A stretch of DNA of 8,959 nucleotides from Actinomycetota bacterium (GTDB lineage Bacteria > Actinomycetota > Actinomycetes > Nanopelagicales > Nanopelagicaceae): positions 1-8,959 of the forward strand of contig CANKCT010000022.1 of the NCBI GenBank assembly GCA_947480465.1. The letters are read 5' to 3'. The notes under the pieces were generated by a model, which was not told the origin of the DNA, did not search any database, and was given only the letters and a program-made list of their open reading frames with translations. Of the stretch, positions 1-7,144 are shown piece by piece. Made by a program: the position numbers and the translations under genes. Numbering within the stretch: the first letter of the stretch is position 1; the number at the start of each line of letters is the position of its first letter.

Positions 1-14
1 ATTTGAGATCCCAC
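1..14 (-). CDS. ruvB: Possible start of ruvB (Holliday junction helicase), partial
   Basis: Only four codons and two bases are visible, reading M(GTG)-G-S-Q. The call rests on position: ruvB normally follows ruvA directly. A GAGG Shine-Dalgarno-like stretch at 23-26 overlaps the ruvA stop codon and sits 8 bases from the GTG, which suits translational coupling. RuvB would be the AAA+ motor that RuvA loads onto Holliday junctions. No RuvB motif lies inside the window, so the identity is inference and the true start could lie beyond the left edge. Confidence 0.4.
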
Positions 15-24
15 TATTCGATCC

Positions 25-639
25 TCAGCCACGAGAACTCTTTCCCTGCGCTAAGGCATCCTTTAACAGCGCACTTAAAGATTGTGACGCTGGATCAATT
101 CCCTCACTGGAAAGACGTGCCACCAAAACAGTGACGGCCGCATCCGAATCTTTAGGTGAAAAGCCTAGAGAAACCAATGCTCCAGTGAGGTTTTCACGCC
201 AAGCGGGCACGTGTTGTTGATGCATCGCACCACTTGAAAGATCACTCAATTTACCTTTTAGTTCAAGAATCATGCGCTGTGCACCTTTTCGCCCAATACC
301 AGGGGTCCTTTCAAGTGCTGCTAAATCTTCATTTGCAATCGCGCGGGAAAGATCTTCTGGAGTGAGGACTCCTAAAATCGCAAGCGCTACTTTAGGTCCT
401 ACTCCGGAAACCGTTTGCAGTAATTCAAAGAGTGCACGAGCTTCATCAGTTAGAAAGCCAAAAAGCGTCAGTGAATCCTCACGTACAACTAATGTAGTGA
501 AGAGTTGTAACTGAGCACCCATGGTTGCACTAATAGAAGTTGTCGAATTCACCAACACACTCAACCCGACTCCCCCAACTTCGAGAACAAGGCGATCAGT
601 ATGTATAGCGCGAACAGTTCCGCTAATTGTGGAAATCAT
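25..639 (-). CDS. ruvA: Holliday junction branch migration protein RuvA
   Basis: RuvA binds four-way DNA junctions as a tetramer and recruits the RuvB motor for branch migration in recombination repair. The 204-residue product has the normal three-domain layout: an OB-fold at about 1-62 (MISTISGTVR start, acidic pin residues E54-D55), two helix-hairpin-helix motifs at about 71-90 (SGVGPKVALAIL) and 106-125 (TPGIGRKGAQRMILELK), a flexible linker, and a C-terminal RuvB-binding domain at about 148-196. Length is close to the family norm. The ATG follows the ruvC TAA with no base between them (TAAATG), so its translation is probably coupled to ruvC. Identification is secure; no residue looks anomalous. 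Confidence 0.97.
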   Translation of the reverse strand: MISTISGTVRAIHTDRLVLEVGGVGLSVLVNSTTSISATMGAQLQLFTTLVVREDSLTLFGFLTDEARALFELLQTVSGVGPKVALAILGVLTPEDLSRAIANEDLAALERTPGIGRKGAQRMILELKGKLSDLSSGAMHQQHVPAWRENLTGALVSLGFSPKDSDAAVTVLVARLSSEGIDPASQSLSALLKDALAQGKSSRG

Positions 640-1176
640 TTAACGTCGCAACTCTCGTAAACGATTTTTCTCTGCAGCAACTGCAGAAGCAATTCGATTA
701 TTTGCACCACCACGCCAAATGTGACAAATTGCCAACGCCAAGGCATCAGTTGCATCTACAGGTTTAGGTACGTCACTGAGATTGAGAATCTTTACTACCA
801 TCTGTGCCACTTGTGATTTATTGGCTCGCCCTGATCCGGTGACGGCGGCTTTTACTTCGCTAGGGGTGTGCATCATGACCGGGATTCCGGATTTCGCTGC
901 TATCAATAGCGCGACTCCTGCTGCTTGACCGGTCCCCATAACTGTTCGGACATTGTGTTGAGAAAATACTCGCTCTACCGCGATCACATCAGGATTCCAT
1001 AAAGCTACCCAGTCATTGAGCTGTCGATCAAGCTCGAGCAATCGTGCCTCTAGCGCAATATCAGTCGGGGTAAGAATTACGCCAACACCAACCATTGAAA
1101 GTGGCTTCCCTACAGAACCCTCAATGACACCTATTCCGCAGCGAGTGAGACCCGGATCAATACCCAGAACTCGCAT
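640..1176 (-). CDS. ruvC: Crossover junction endodeoxyribonuclease RuvC
   Basis: RuvC is the dimeric, metal-dependent resolvase that nicks Holliday junctions symmetrically in the RuvABC complex. The 178-residue protein carries the RNase H-like acidic catalytic set: D7 in [12 protein letters not shown]68 in AVERVF, and D141 and D144 in [12 protein letters not shown]. The basic [18 protein letters not shown] segment at 106-123 is the usual DNA-contact and catalytic-support region. The ATG at 1176 leaves the canonical [10 protein letters not shown]-terminus. The gene lies 51 bases after yebC and abuts ruvA. A purine-rich AGGGAAAGAGA stretch about 10-20 bases upstream is the likely ribosome binding site. 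The 51-base gap also contains TATTGT, a possible -10, but no convincing -35. Confidence 0.97.
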   Translation of the reverse strand: MRVLGIDPGLTRCGIGVIEGSVGKPLSMVGVGVILTPTDIALEARLLELDRQLNDWVALWNPDVIAVERVFSQHNVRTVMGTGQAAGVALLIAAKSGIPVMMHTPSEVKAAVTGSGRANKSQVAQMVVKILNLSDVPKPVDATDALALAICHIWRGGANNRIASAVAAEKNRLRELRR

Positions 1177-1227
1177 GGCACCATCTCTTTCCCTAAAAGT
1201 TGAACAATAAGCGCTAAAACCTCAGTC

Positions 1228-1980
1228 CTACTCTAGGCTCGCCATAACTTCATCGGATACATCGAAGTTACTAAATACATTTTGCACGTCATCCAACTCT
1301 TCGATGGCATCGATGAGTTCAAAAACCTTCTTTGCACCTTCAGCATCGAGTTCAATCTGCAGTGAAGGTAAAAACGAAGAGTCGGCTGATTCGTAGTCAA
1401 TACCTGCAGATTGAAGTGCGCTACGGACCGGAACTAAATCACTCGATTCGCTGACTACTTCAAAAGCTTCACCCAAATCATTTACTTCTTCTGCTCCCGC
1501 ATCGAGTACAGCTTCAAGAATCAAGTCTTCAGTTAATCCATCGACTTTTTTAACGATTACTACACCTTTGCGATTAAACAGGTACGCAACCGAGCCAGGA
1601 TCAGCCATAGTCCCACCATTTCGAGTCACTGCGACTCGAACTTCAGATGACGAACGATTTCGATTATCGGTCAAACATTCAATCATGATGGCAACTCCAT
1701 TTGGACCATAACCTTCATACATAATGGTTTGGTAATCAGCGGCACCAAGTTCAAGTCCTGCACCACGTTTGATTGCGCGCTCAATGTTATCTGCGGGCAT
1801 CGAGGATTTTTTTGCCTTCGTTATTGCATCAAAAAGCGTCGGGTTACCTTCTATGTCAGCGCCACCATTTCTCGCGGCAACTTCGATTGCTCGGATTTGT
1901 TTTGCAAATACTTTGGCACGACGACTATCAATAATCGCTTTTTTATGTTTGGTAGTTGCCCACTTGGAATGGCCCGACAT
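1228..1980 (-). CDS. yebC: YebC/TACO1-family translation factor or regulator
   Basis: The 250-residue product is a full-length YebC-family protein. It has the hallmark N-terminus [14 protein letters not shown], the [17 protein letters not shown] helix, the [15 protein letters not shown] motif and the [15 protein letters not shown] motif. The three-domain fold is expected to span the whole length, with an acidic C-terminal domain ([14 protein letters not shown] near 227-240). Family members were long annotated as transcriptional regulators; more recent work on YebC and mitochondrial TACO1 supports a ribosome-associated role that relieves stalling, notably at proline runs. Start choice is firm: an AAAGGGG ribosome binding site at 1988-1994 is spaced 7 bases from the ATG. 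It lies between pdxT (36-base gap) and ruvC. Placement next to ruvC is common in bacteria. Confidence 0.96.
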   Translation of the reverse strand: MSGHSKWATTKHKKAIIDSRRAKVFAKQIRAIEVAARNGGADIEGNPTLFDAITKAKKSSMPADNIERAIKRGAGLELGAADYQTIMYEGYGPNGVAIMIECLTDNRNRSSSEVRVAVTRNGGTMADPGSVAYLFNRKGVVIVKKVDGLTEDLILEAVLDAGAEEVNDLGEAFEVVSESSDLVPVRSALQSAGIDYESADSSFLPSLQIELDAEGAKKVFELIDAIEELDDVQNVFSNFDVSDEVMASLE

Positions 1981-1987
1981 TACTTAA

Positions 1988-1994
1988 CCCCTTT
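1988..1994 (-). promoter_or_regulatory. Strong ribosome binding site of yebC
   Basis: On the minus strand this reads AAAGGGG, seven bases before the yebC ATG. It is the clearest Shine-Dalgarno sequence in the window and shows that the organism does use such sites. That makes their weakness in front of pgsA and the EF-G-like gene more notable. Confidence 0.7.
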
Positions 1995-2016
1995 GACCCT
2001 CTGATATCTGCTCCAA

Positions 2017-2613
2017 CTACTGTACCTGTTGCACTGCAACTCGTGCCACTTCCTCAACAAAATATCTATGAATGCGATGGTCCCCCGTGAGTTCAGGATG
2101 AAAAGATGTGGCTAATATACTTTTAGAACGTACTGCCACTGGATGAGAACCGACTTGTGCCAGAATCTGAACTCCGACTCCTACTCGTTCAACCCATGGA
2201 GCTCGTATAAATACTGCACGGATTAACTCTGAAGATCCATCTTCGAAAGATAAATCTGATTCAAATGAATCTACTTGACGTCCAAATGCATTTCGCCGAA
2301 CCGTGATATCTAACCCACCAAAAGTTTCTTGACCGGCTTTGGCGTCAAGGATTTCATTTGCCAATAAAATCATTCCCGCACACGATCCATAGACTGGCAT
2401 TCCCTTGGCTATCCGCTCGCGAATTGGAGAAAATAGACCGAAAATTTGAGCGAGTTGAGCGATGGTTGTTGACTCTCCCCCAGGCATGACGAGAGCATCA
2501 ACAAGTGCTAACTCGGCTGGCCTGCGGACGTTAACCACTTCAACTCCGCACGCCATTAATGCTTGTGAATGCTCACGTACATCGCCTTGAAGAGCTAGAA
2601 CACCAACCTTCAT
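2017..2613 (-). CDS. pdxT: PLP synthase glutaminase subunit PdxT
   Basis: PdxT hydrolyses glutamine and channels ammonia to PdxS for pyridoxal 5'-phosphate synthesis. The 198-residue protein is a class I glutamine amidotransferase with the PdxT signatures: N-terminal [15 protein letters not shown], the PGGESTTI oxyanion region at 44-51, the nucleophile C78 in [10 protein letters not shown], and the H172/E174 pair in [16 protein letters not shown]. Length is normal and all three catalytic residues are present. It starts 12 bases after the pdxS stop, so the two are surely co-transcribed; the Shine-Dalgarno is weak, which suggests coupling to pdxS translation. The last codons before the stop contain a 13-base palindrome, listed separately. 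Confidence 0.98.
   Translation of the reverse strand: MKVGVLALQGDVREHSQALMACGVEVVNVRRPAELALVDALVMPGGESTTIAQLAQIFGLFSPIRERIAKGMPVYGSCAGMILLANEILDAKAGQETFGGLDITVRRNAFGRQVDSFESDLSFEDGSSELIRAVFIRAPWVERVGVGVQILAQVGSHPVAVRSKSILATSFHPELTGDHRIHRYFVEEVARVAVQQVQ
2028..2040. repeat. 13-base palindrome at the 3' end of pdxT
   Basis: GTTGCA-C-TGCAAC is a perfect inverted repeat with 6-base arms around one central base. It lies inside the last coding codons of pdxT, about 50 bases ahead of yebC. The size and symmetry would fit a small dimeric DNA-binding protein, but it could equally be chance in the Val-Ala-Val-Gln-Gln codons. No second copy was noticed in the window. Confidence 0.4.
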
Positions 2614-2625
2614 CTTATTGACAGG

Positions 2626-3513
2626 CTACCAACCACGTTCTGCAAGACGATGAGGAGCTGGAAGGTCTGCAACATTGATACCAACCATAGCTTCGCCGAG
2701 TCCGCGAGAGGCATCAGCAATTACCTTTGGGTCATCCCAAAAAGTTGTAGCGCGAACACATGCAGCTGCACGTTGAGCTGGATTTCCTGATTTAAATATT
2801 CCGGAACCGATGAAAACTCCATCTGCTCCCATGCTCATCATCAGGGCTGCATCAGCGGGAGTTGCGATTCCGCCCGCAGTGAAAAGCACAACCGGAAGTT
2901 TACCTTTTTCGGCAACTTCCTTTACTAGCTCATAAGGTGCCTGCAACTCTTTTGCCGCAACATAAAGTTCGTCTTCACGAAGCGACGAGAGGCGACGGAT
3001 TTCGCCGTTAATTTCTCGCATGTGCTGCATAGCATTTGAAACGTCTCCAGTGCCCGCTTCACCCTTTGAGCGAATCATGGCAGCGCCTTCATTTATGCGA
3101 CGAAGTGCTTCGCCAAGATTTGTTGCACCGCATACGAAGGGAACTGTAAATCCCCACTTATCAATATGGTTTTTGTAATCCGCTGGAGTCAACACTTCTG
3201 ACTCATCAATGTAATCAACTCCTAGAGATTGTAAAACCTGCGCTTCAACAAAGTGCCCGATTCGTGCTTTAGCCATGACAGGGATCGAAACAGCGGCTTG
3301 GATTTTTTCAATCATGTCAGGATCTGACATGCGAGCAACTCCACCTTGTGCACGAATATCTGCAGGTACGCGCTCGAGTGCCATCACTGCAACAGCGCCT
3401 GCGTCTTCGGCAATTTTTGCTTGCTCGGCGTTAACAACATCCATAATCACGCCGCCCTTTAGCATCTCTGCCATACCGCGCTTGACTCGACCTGTTCCTG
3501 TTTCTTGCGACAT
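2626..3513 (-). CDS. pdxS: PLP synthase synthase subunit PdxS
   Basis: PdxS condenses ribose 5-phosphate (or ribulose 5-phosphate), glyceraldehyde 3-phosphate and PdxT-derived ammonia into pyridoxal 5'-phosphate, as a dodecamer decorated with PdxT. With the ATG at 3513 the product has 295 residues, the normal length, starting [20 protein letters not shown]. The catalytic set is intact: D25 in [12 protein letters not shown]82 in [10 protein letters not shown] and K150 in [13 protein letters not shown]. The TIM-barrel phosphate-binding segments [13 protein letters not shown] and [14 protein letters not shown] are also present. An in-frame TTG lies two codons upstream at 3519, but the ribosome binding site GGGAG (3521-3525) is 7 bases from the ATG and only one base from that TTG, so the ATG is preferred. 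It heads the pdxST pair, 56 bases after the lipoprotein gene. Confidence 0.98.
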   Translation of the reverse strand: MSQETGTGRVKRGMAEMLKGGVIMDVVNAEQAKIAEDAGAVAVMALERVPADIRAQGGVARMSDPDMIEKIQAAVSIPVMAKARIGHFVEAQVLQSLGVDYIDESEVLTPADYKNHIDKWGFTVPFVCGATNLGEALRRINEGAAMIRSKGEAGTGDVSNAMQHMREINGEIRRLSSLREDELYVAAKELQAPYELVKEVAEKGKLPVVLFTAGGIATPADAALMMSMGADGVFIGSGIFKSGNPAQRAAACVRATTFWDDPKVIADASRGLGEAMVGINVADLPAPHRLAERGW

Positions 3514-3520
3514 CAACAAT

Positions 3521-3525
3521 CTCCC
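3521..3525 (-). promoter_or_regulatory. Ribosome binding site that decides the pdxS start
   Basis: The minus strand reads GGGAG here. Its 7-base distance to the ATG at 3513 is ideal, while the upstream TTG at 3519 would be almost on top of it. This selects the 295-residue form of PdxS. The whole 56-base gap (3514-3569) has only a poor promoter candidate (TTGCGG with TATGGG 18 bases later on the minus strand), so a separate pdxST promoter cannot be claimed. Confidence 0.6.
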
Positions 3526-3569
3526 ATATCTTCAGACTGTCTACATCCGCAAACAGCTAGGGGTTCATC

Positions 3570-4595
3570 CTACTTTGTCGGAGAAGGACTCGCGCTCGCA
3601 GTTATGAATTCGGGGTCATTTTGCAGCAGTGCCACCCAAACTTGACCCGGTGACATGAGAATCTCCTGCCCATCTGAACTGGTCCACGTTGTACCTGACT
3701 CCATATTTTCTCTAGTCCACGTACCTGCGAATGATTTGCCGTCCCGCAATATGTATCCCGGACCGGTACCGACCGTATTCGAAAAGGGAGTGTAGTTCCC
3801 AAGTTTGTCGTGATATTCAGAGTTCGTAATAGAAACTTTTTGCAGGATCACGGTGCTCGGGCACAGTTGTTTTCCTGATTGAACCACATTTGGTTGAGAG
3901 TTATGTATCAGCTTCCAACACTTCTCGCTCTGTGACCAATTAGCTTGATATCCAGTTGCAGGCCAACGAAATGAAACTGAAGTTAAGCCAACTCCACCGA
4001 TTGGTTCATCTCCGAATTTCCATCCTACCGATTGAGCTTGAACAACGTCATACTGTTTTTCGACAATTTTTGCCATTAATAAGTCGGCTCGAAGGACCAA
4101 CGAATATGGACTAACTCTCGTTGAATCGCGGGTATAGATGAGCGAAGATTGTGTTTGAGCACCAAGGTTTTGCAGATTTGCCTCGGCGATAACTGGCAGC
4201 AATTTTTTTTGCGCTCCACTATATGCAAACGCGACTCGGCCGTATTGACTCAGAATTTCAATGTCAGAGATACGTGCACTTCGAACTGGCCCAATCTCAA
4301 CGGGAATTTTAGAAGAGAAAACCGCCGCTAACCTAGTTAGTCCACCCTCTACTTGTTCGATATAGACAACATCAGCATCTTCAACACCAATCTGCGGGTG
4401 CGCCATGTTTGTATCGTCTACTTTCACGACGAGCACTGGACCATTACTTCCTTCGCGACCGCTTAAAACATTAGTTTCAATCGGTATTTCTGGAATATTG
4501 CTCGATGAAGTTGAAGTCGAAGCACAGCTTGACAATATTAGTGTGGAAACAAGAATTAAAGAGAATCTATTAAATCGCATCAAACTCAAACTCAT
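3570..4595 (-). CDS. DUF3048-family (YerB-like) lipoprotein
   Basis: The 341-residue product has a lipoprotein signal peptide: basic residues R7 and R10, a hydrophobic stretch to about residue 21, and the lipobox L-S-S-C with the lipidated cysteine at 24. A Ser/Thr-rich linker follows, then a DUF3048 N-terminal domain (about 50-185, with VKVDDTNMAHPQIGVEDADVVYIEQ near its start). The C-terminal DUF3048 domain runs about 200-325 and contains GTGPGYILRDGKSFAGTW and a DGQEILMSPGQVWVALL end. Two cysteines (226, 245) may form a disulfide outside the membrane. No enzymatic function is established for the family. The start is uncertain: ATG 4595 gives MSLSLMRFNR, while ATG 4580 gives MRFNRF, also a good signal peptide. 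They overlap the upstream LemA-like gene by 26 or 11 bases, so translation is probably coupled. Confidence 0.88.
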   Translation of the reverse strand: MSLSLMRFNRFSLILVSTLILSSCASTSTSSSNIPEIPIETNVLSGREGSNGPVLVVKVDDTNMAHPQIGVEDADVVYIEQVEGGLTRLAAVFSSKIPVEIGPVRSARISDIEILSQYGRVAFAYSGAQKKLLPVIAEANLQNLGAQTQSSLIYTRDSTRVSPYSLVLRADLLMAKIVEKQYDVVQAQSVGWKFGDEPIGGVGLTSVSFRWPATGYQANWSQSEKCWKLIHNSQPNVVQSGKQLCPSTVILQKVSITNSEYHDKLGNYTPFSNTVGTGPGYILRDGKSFAGTWTRENMESGTTWTSSDGQEILMSPGQVWVALLQNDPEFITASASPSPTK

Positions 4596-5070
4596 AAACC
4601 AAAGGTAGCGGAGCAGATCCAGCTAGTCGAAAAAAACGAATGGCTAACTTACGGCGAACAGTTTGAGTAGAGGAGACTGCATCGGTATGTATAGAAATCG
4701 CAATTCTAATTTTGGCTGTCAAGAGGGATAACTCCTCAAATAGCGCTCTCTCCGCGCTATTTGTATGCACTTGTCCATCCTCAATGAGTAAGCCAAGCGC
4801 GCCAGATAACATCGATTCAGCTGCCGAACGTTCCTTCAATCCCGCCTCTCGAGCCTGGTACGACGCAGATGTCAGTAGAAGTGACGACGCTGGATCAGCA
4901 AAATCGCTTCTTGCAATTTCTAGTGCGATTGCCGCTCGTCTCTGAAGTAAACCATCTAAGTTGGCCCAACTGGTTTCAACGCGATGGTGAAGTCTATCTA
5001 AACGAGTAGCCAAGAAAGATAGGTACCATAAAGCTACAAGAACTACTAAAACGAGAACGAGAATCTTCAT
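4570..5070 (-). CDS. LemA-like membrane-anchored protein
   Basis: The 166-residue protein has one N-terminal membrane segment (about 2-21, MKILVLVLVVLVALWYLSFL) and an otherwise helical soluble part. Two regions resemble LemA. One is RLDRLHHRVETSWANLDGLLQRR (about 23-45), matching the LemA pattern of an aromatic-rich helix ending in Leu-x-Arg-Arg. The other is a C-terminal stretch of about 110-163 (EELSLLTAKIRIAISIHTDA, then a Pro-containing loop and an aromatic-acidic end). LemA proteins form an N-out helical bundle of unclear role, usually about 185 residues, so this one is slightly short. The middle is divergent and lacks the usual LIPNLV-type segment, so assignment rests on the ends. It overlaps the pimA stop by four bases (ATGA), placing it in the PIM operon. 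Function is unknown; an envelope role is inferred from context. Confidence 0.7.
   Translation of the reverse strand: MKILVLVLVVLVALWYLSFLATRLDRLHHRVETSWANLDGLLQRRAAIALEIARSDFADPASSLLLTSASYQAREAGLKERSAAESMLSGALGLLIEDGQVHTNSAERALFEELSLLTAKIRIAISIHTDAVSSTQTVRRKLAIRFFRLAGSAPLPLVYEFEFDAI
4737..4763. repeat. Perfect 10-base inverted repeat (hairpin) inside the LemA-like gene
   Basis: Arms 4737-4746 (CAAATAGCGC) and 4754-4763 (GCGCTATTTG) are perfectly complementary, with a 7-base spacer. In the minus-strand transcript the loop reads GGAGAGA, a purine-rich, Shine-Dalgarno-like sequence, and another AGGAG follows just after the stem. It lies within codons for the T-N-S-A-E-R-A-L-F segment. There is no U-run in the transcript direction, so it is not a typical intrinsic terminator. 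Confidence 0.6.
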
Positions 5071-6254
5071 TTCTCTTTATCCTCATCTCTGGATAAAAAA
5101 CGGTTCCAAGGGCGATTCTCCGACGACAAAGTGATTTTATTGCCTCCCACCATCGCCATTTCGTATATCGAGAAAATTTGTTGGGCAACAACTTCCCATT
5201 CAAATCTTTGAGCATGTTCCTTACCCTTTTTCGATAATTCGGTGCGCTTGTCTTTATCTCTCAAAAGATCAATTACTACTTTAGCTAAATCTGTGGAGTC
5301 TTCAGATTTGAATAGCGCACCGTATTGCCCGGAACCAAGGAGTGATTCAAATGCAGGAATATCACTAGCAACGACACATGCGCCTCCGGCTAGAGCTTCG
5401 GCAAGAATAATTCCAAATGATTCTCCTCCGGTGTTTGGAGCGACGTAAATAGCGATAGAAGACATGAAATCTATTTTTTCTTCTTCACTTATTCGACCCA
5501 AGAATTCAAACCTTCTCCGAAGTTGAGGATCAATCGAATCTTCCACGTCTTTAGAGTCTCCAGGTCCGGCAACAAGCACGCGCACATCTGGAGCAAAACG
5601 CGCGATAATCGGCAGAGCATCTAAAAGTATTTGTAATCCTTTTCGCGGTTCTTCGAACCGTCCAATGAAACCAAGTGTGTTTCCCGACCAACTCTCCCTC
5701 GAAGCACCTCCGGAAAATCGCTTGGCATAAATTCCATTAGGAATCACGACTGCATCTGTGTCTAAGTGATTCGTAAGGGTCAATCGTGCTGCCTCTGATA
5801 CCGCAATTCTTGCAGAGAGTTTTTCAATGGCAGGTTCAAGTATTGGACCGATCGCATAAATAACTTTTTGGTGTTTAGCTGCGGCATGAAAAGTTCCAAC
5901 CATAGGTCCTTCTGCAGCCCAACAAGCAAGAAGTGAAATTGAAGGGATTGCAGGTTCGTGGAGATGCAAAATATCAAAATCACCAGCTGCAATCCACTGA
6001 CGCACCAGTGCGAAAGCTATCGGCCCAAAGAGAACCCGAGCTACCGCCCCATTGTAAGGAATTGCAATTGGCTTGCCTGCACTGACCACATAATCTGGAA
6101 GTTTTGTCTCATCAATTGCTGGAGCTAATACCGACACCTCATGTCCGGCTTTGATTAAGTATTCTGCCAAATCCCTCACATGGTTTTGCACTCCACCTGG
6201 TGTATCCCAACCATACGGACAGACAATTCCAATTTTAATTCGATGCGTGAGCAT
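5067..6254 (-). CDS. pimA: Phosphatidylinositol alpha-mannosyltransferase PimA
   Basis: PimA transfers mannose from GDP-mannose to the 2-OH of phosphatidylinositol on the cytoplasmic face of the membrane, the first step of PIM synthesis. The 395-residue GT-B, GT4-family protein shows the expected elements: the acceptor-side loop PYGWDTPGGVQNHVRDLAEYL (13-33), HLHEPAIPS (97-105), TFHAAAKHQK (121-130, with H123 as the likely equivalent of the mycobacterial active-site histidine), GFIGRFEEPRKGLQILLDAL (195-214, R199 and K205 for the donor diphosphate), and the EX7E motif GGESFGIILAEALAGG with E278 and E286. Length is near the mycobacterial enzyme. The ATG overlaps the acyltransferase stop by one base (TAATG), so translation is coupled. 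The next gene starts inside its stop (ATGA). General GT4 specificity is hard to read from sequence, but operon context makes PimA very likely. Confidence 0.94.
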   Translation of the reverse strand: MLTHRIKIGIVCPYGWDTPGGVQNHVRDLAEYLIKAGHEVSVLAPAIDETKLPDYVVSAGKPIAIPYNGAVARVLFGPIAFALVRQWIAAGDFDILHLHEPAIPSISLLACWAAEGPMVGTFHAAAKHQKVIYAIGPILEPAIEKLSARIAVSEAARLTLTNHLDTDAVVIPNGIYAKRFSGGASRESWSGNTLGFIGRFEEPRKGLQILLDALPIIARFAPDVRVLVAGPGDSKDVEDSIDPQLRRRFEFLGRISEEEKIDFMSSIAIYVAPNTGGESFGIILAEALAGGACVVASDIPAFESLLGSGQYGALFKSEDSTDLAKVVIDLLRDKDKRTELSKKGKEHAQRFEWEVVAQQIFSIYEMAMVGGNKITLSSENRPWNRFLSRDEDKEK

Positions 6255-7144
6255 TAATCACGCTCCTGAAAATCGCCATCAATCCAAATCCTCTGCATCA
6301 TGTGCCAGTCGTGTGGATATTGCGCAATTCCTTTGGCGAAGAGATTCGCACTGTTTTGAACTATTGCAGCAATTTTATCGGACTCTGTTCCGTGATTGGA
6401 TAACGGAACTAATTCAAAATCAATATGGATACCAACATCCGTGTATGACACCATCGCGTAAATTAGTGGAGCCCCGGTTTTGAGAGCTAGAACTGCAGGG
6501 CCGGCCGGCATCCGAGCTGTTCCATCAAAGAATTTCACATTTATTCCTGACCGTGATAAATCTCGATCGGCAGCCAATGCAACTACATATCCCGCACGCA
6601 GACGTTGGGCAAGAGTAGGCAATACTCGACTATCGATTGGAAGAGCCTCCATTCCAAACGCAGCCCGGTATTCAAGAAATTTTTTAAAGAGAGCTTCCGG
6701 TTTTAAATGTTCAGCAACTGTGACAATTTTTGCCCCTTTACTGCAAAAATACGCTGCGGCATGATCATAATTTCCTACATGTGGCAGAGTAACGATGGCA
6801 CCATTACCAGCAGAAATCGCATCCAAGAGTAAGTGTTCATTGGTAGTCGTCACTGTTCCTTGGATTCTTTCTTGTGACCAATCTTGCAATCGAAAAGTGT
6901 CTACGTAATAACGAAATACAGAACGCATCCCTTTATAAACAATAATCTCTAAATCAAGATCGGTTACATCTGGTTTGGTTCGAGCTAAATTGGATCTGAG
7001 CCGACGTACATTTTTTCCATTGCGCTTAGTAATGATGTCAGCGATTCTGTAAGCGTTTGAATAAACAAATCTTTCTGGAAGCAATCTCAGTAATCTCCAA
7101 GCAGCAAAATAACCCCAAGCAGAAACCACCTCCACTTTAGCCAA
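6254..7144 (-). CDS. Phosphatidylinositol mannoside acyltransferase (LpxL/HtrB family, PatA-like)
   Basis: This enzyme acylates the mannose of PIM1 or PIM2 using acyl-CoA at the inner face of the membrane. The product (296 residues from the TTG at 7144) has the lysophospholipid acyltransferase layout: an N-terminal amphipathic/hydrophobic region, the HX4D catalytic motif at H122-D127 in TLPHVGNYDHAAAYF, AEHLKPEALFKKFLEYR (144-160), and the DRDLSRSG...RMPAGPAVLALKTGAPL block (193-226) typical of this family. The start is uncertain. TTG 7144 overlaps pgsA by 8 bases. GTG 7135 would give a protein three residues shorter, starting one base after the pgsA TAA. Neither has a good ribosome binding site, so coupling to pgsA is likely. 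It lies between pgsA and pimA, as in mycobacteria (PatA, Rv2611c, from memory). Confidence 0.92.
   Translation of the reverse strand: MAKVEVVSAWGYFAAWRLLRLLPERFVYSNAYRIADIITKRNGKNVRRLRSNLARTKPDVTDLDLEIIVYKGMRSVFRYYVDTFRLQDWSQERIQGTVTTTNEHLLLDAISAGNGAIVTLPHVGNYDHAAAYFCSKGAKIVTVAEHLKPEALFKKFLEYRAAFGMEALPIDSRVLPTLAQRLRAGYVVALAADRDLSRSGINVKFFDGTARMPAGPAVLALKTGAPLIYAMVSYTDVGIHIDFELVPLSNHGTESDKIAAIVQNSANLFAKGIAQYPHDWHMMQRIWIDGDFQERD

Noticed and set aside
1729..2004. Plus-strand open frame of 91 codons opposite yebC
   Set aside because: It is antisense to a highly conserved gene, cysteine-rich, without homology or ribosome binding site; a shadow of yebC codon use.
2761..2770. Palindrome TGCAGCTGCA within pdxS
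   Set aside because: It arises from consecutive alanine codons followed by cysteine; chance is sufficient.
2894..2920. 7-base inverted repeat with a 13-base loop in pdxS
   Set aside because: Arms are short and lie in conserved coding sequence; several such repeats are expected by chance in 9 kb.
3514..3519. TTG start two codons upstream for pdxS
   Set aside because: The GGGAG ribosome binding site would be one base away, while the ATG at 3513 is spaced ideally.
4203..4210. Run of eight A residues (minus strand) in the lipoprotein gene as a possible slippage or frameshift site
   Set aside because: The frame is intact on both sides, it simply encodes Gln-Lys-Lys, and no alternative-frame product of interest follows.
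6500..6509. GC-rich 10-base palindrome GCCGGCCGGC in the acyltransferase gene
   Set aside because: It is explained by the codons of the conserved MPAGPA motif; no sign of a regulatory role.
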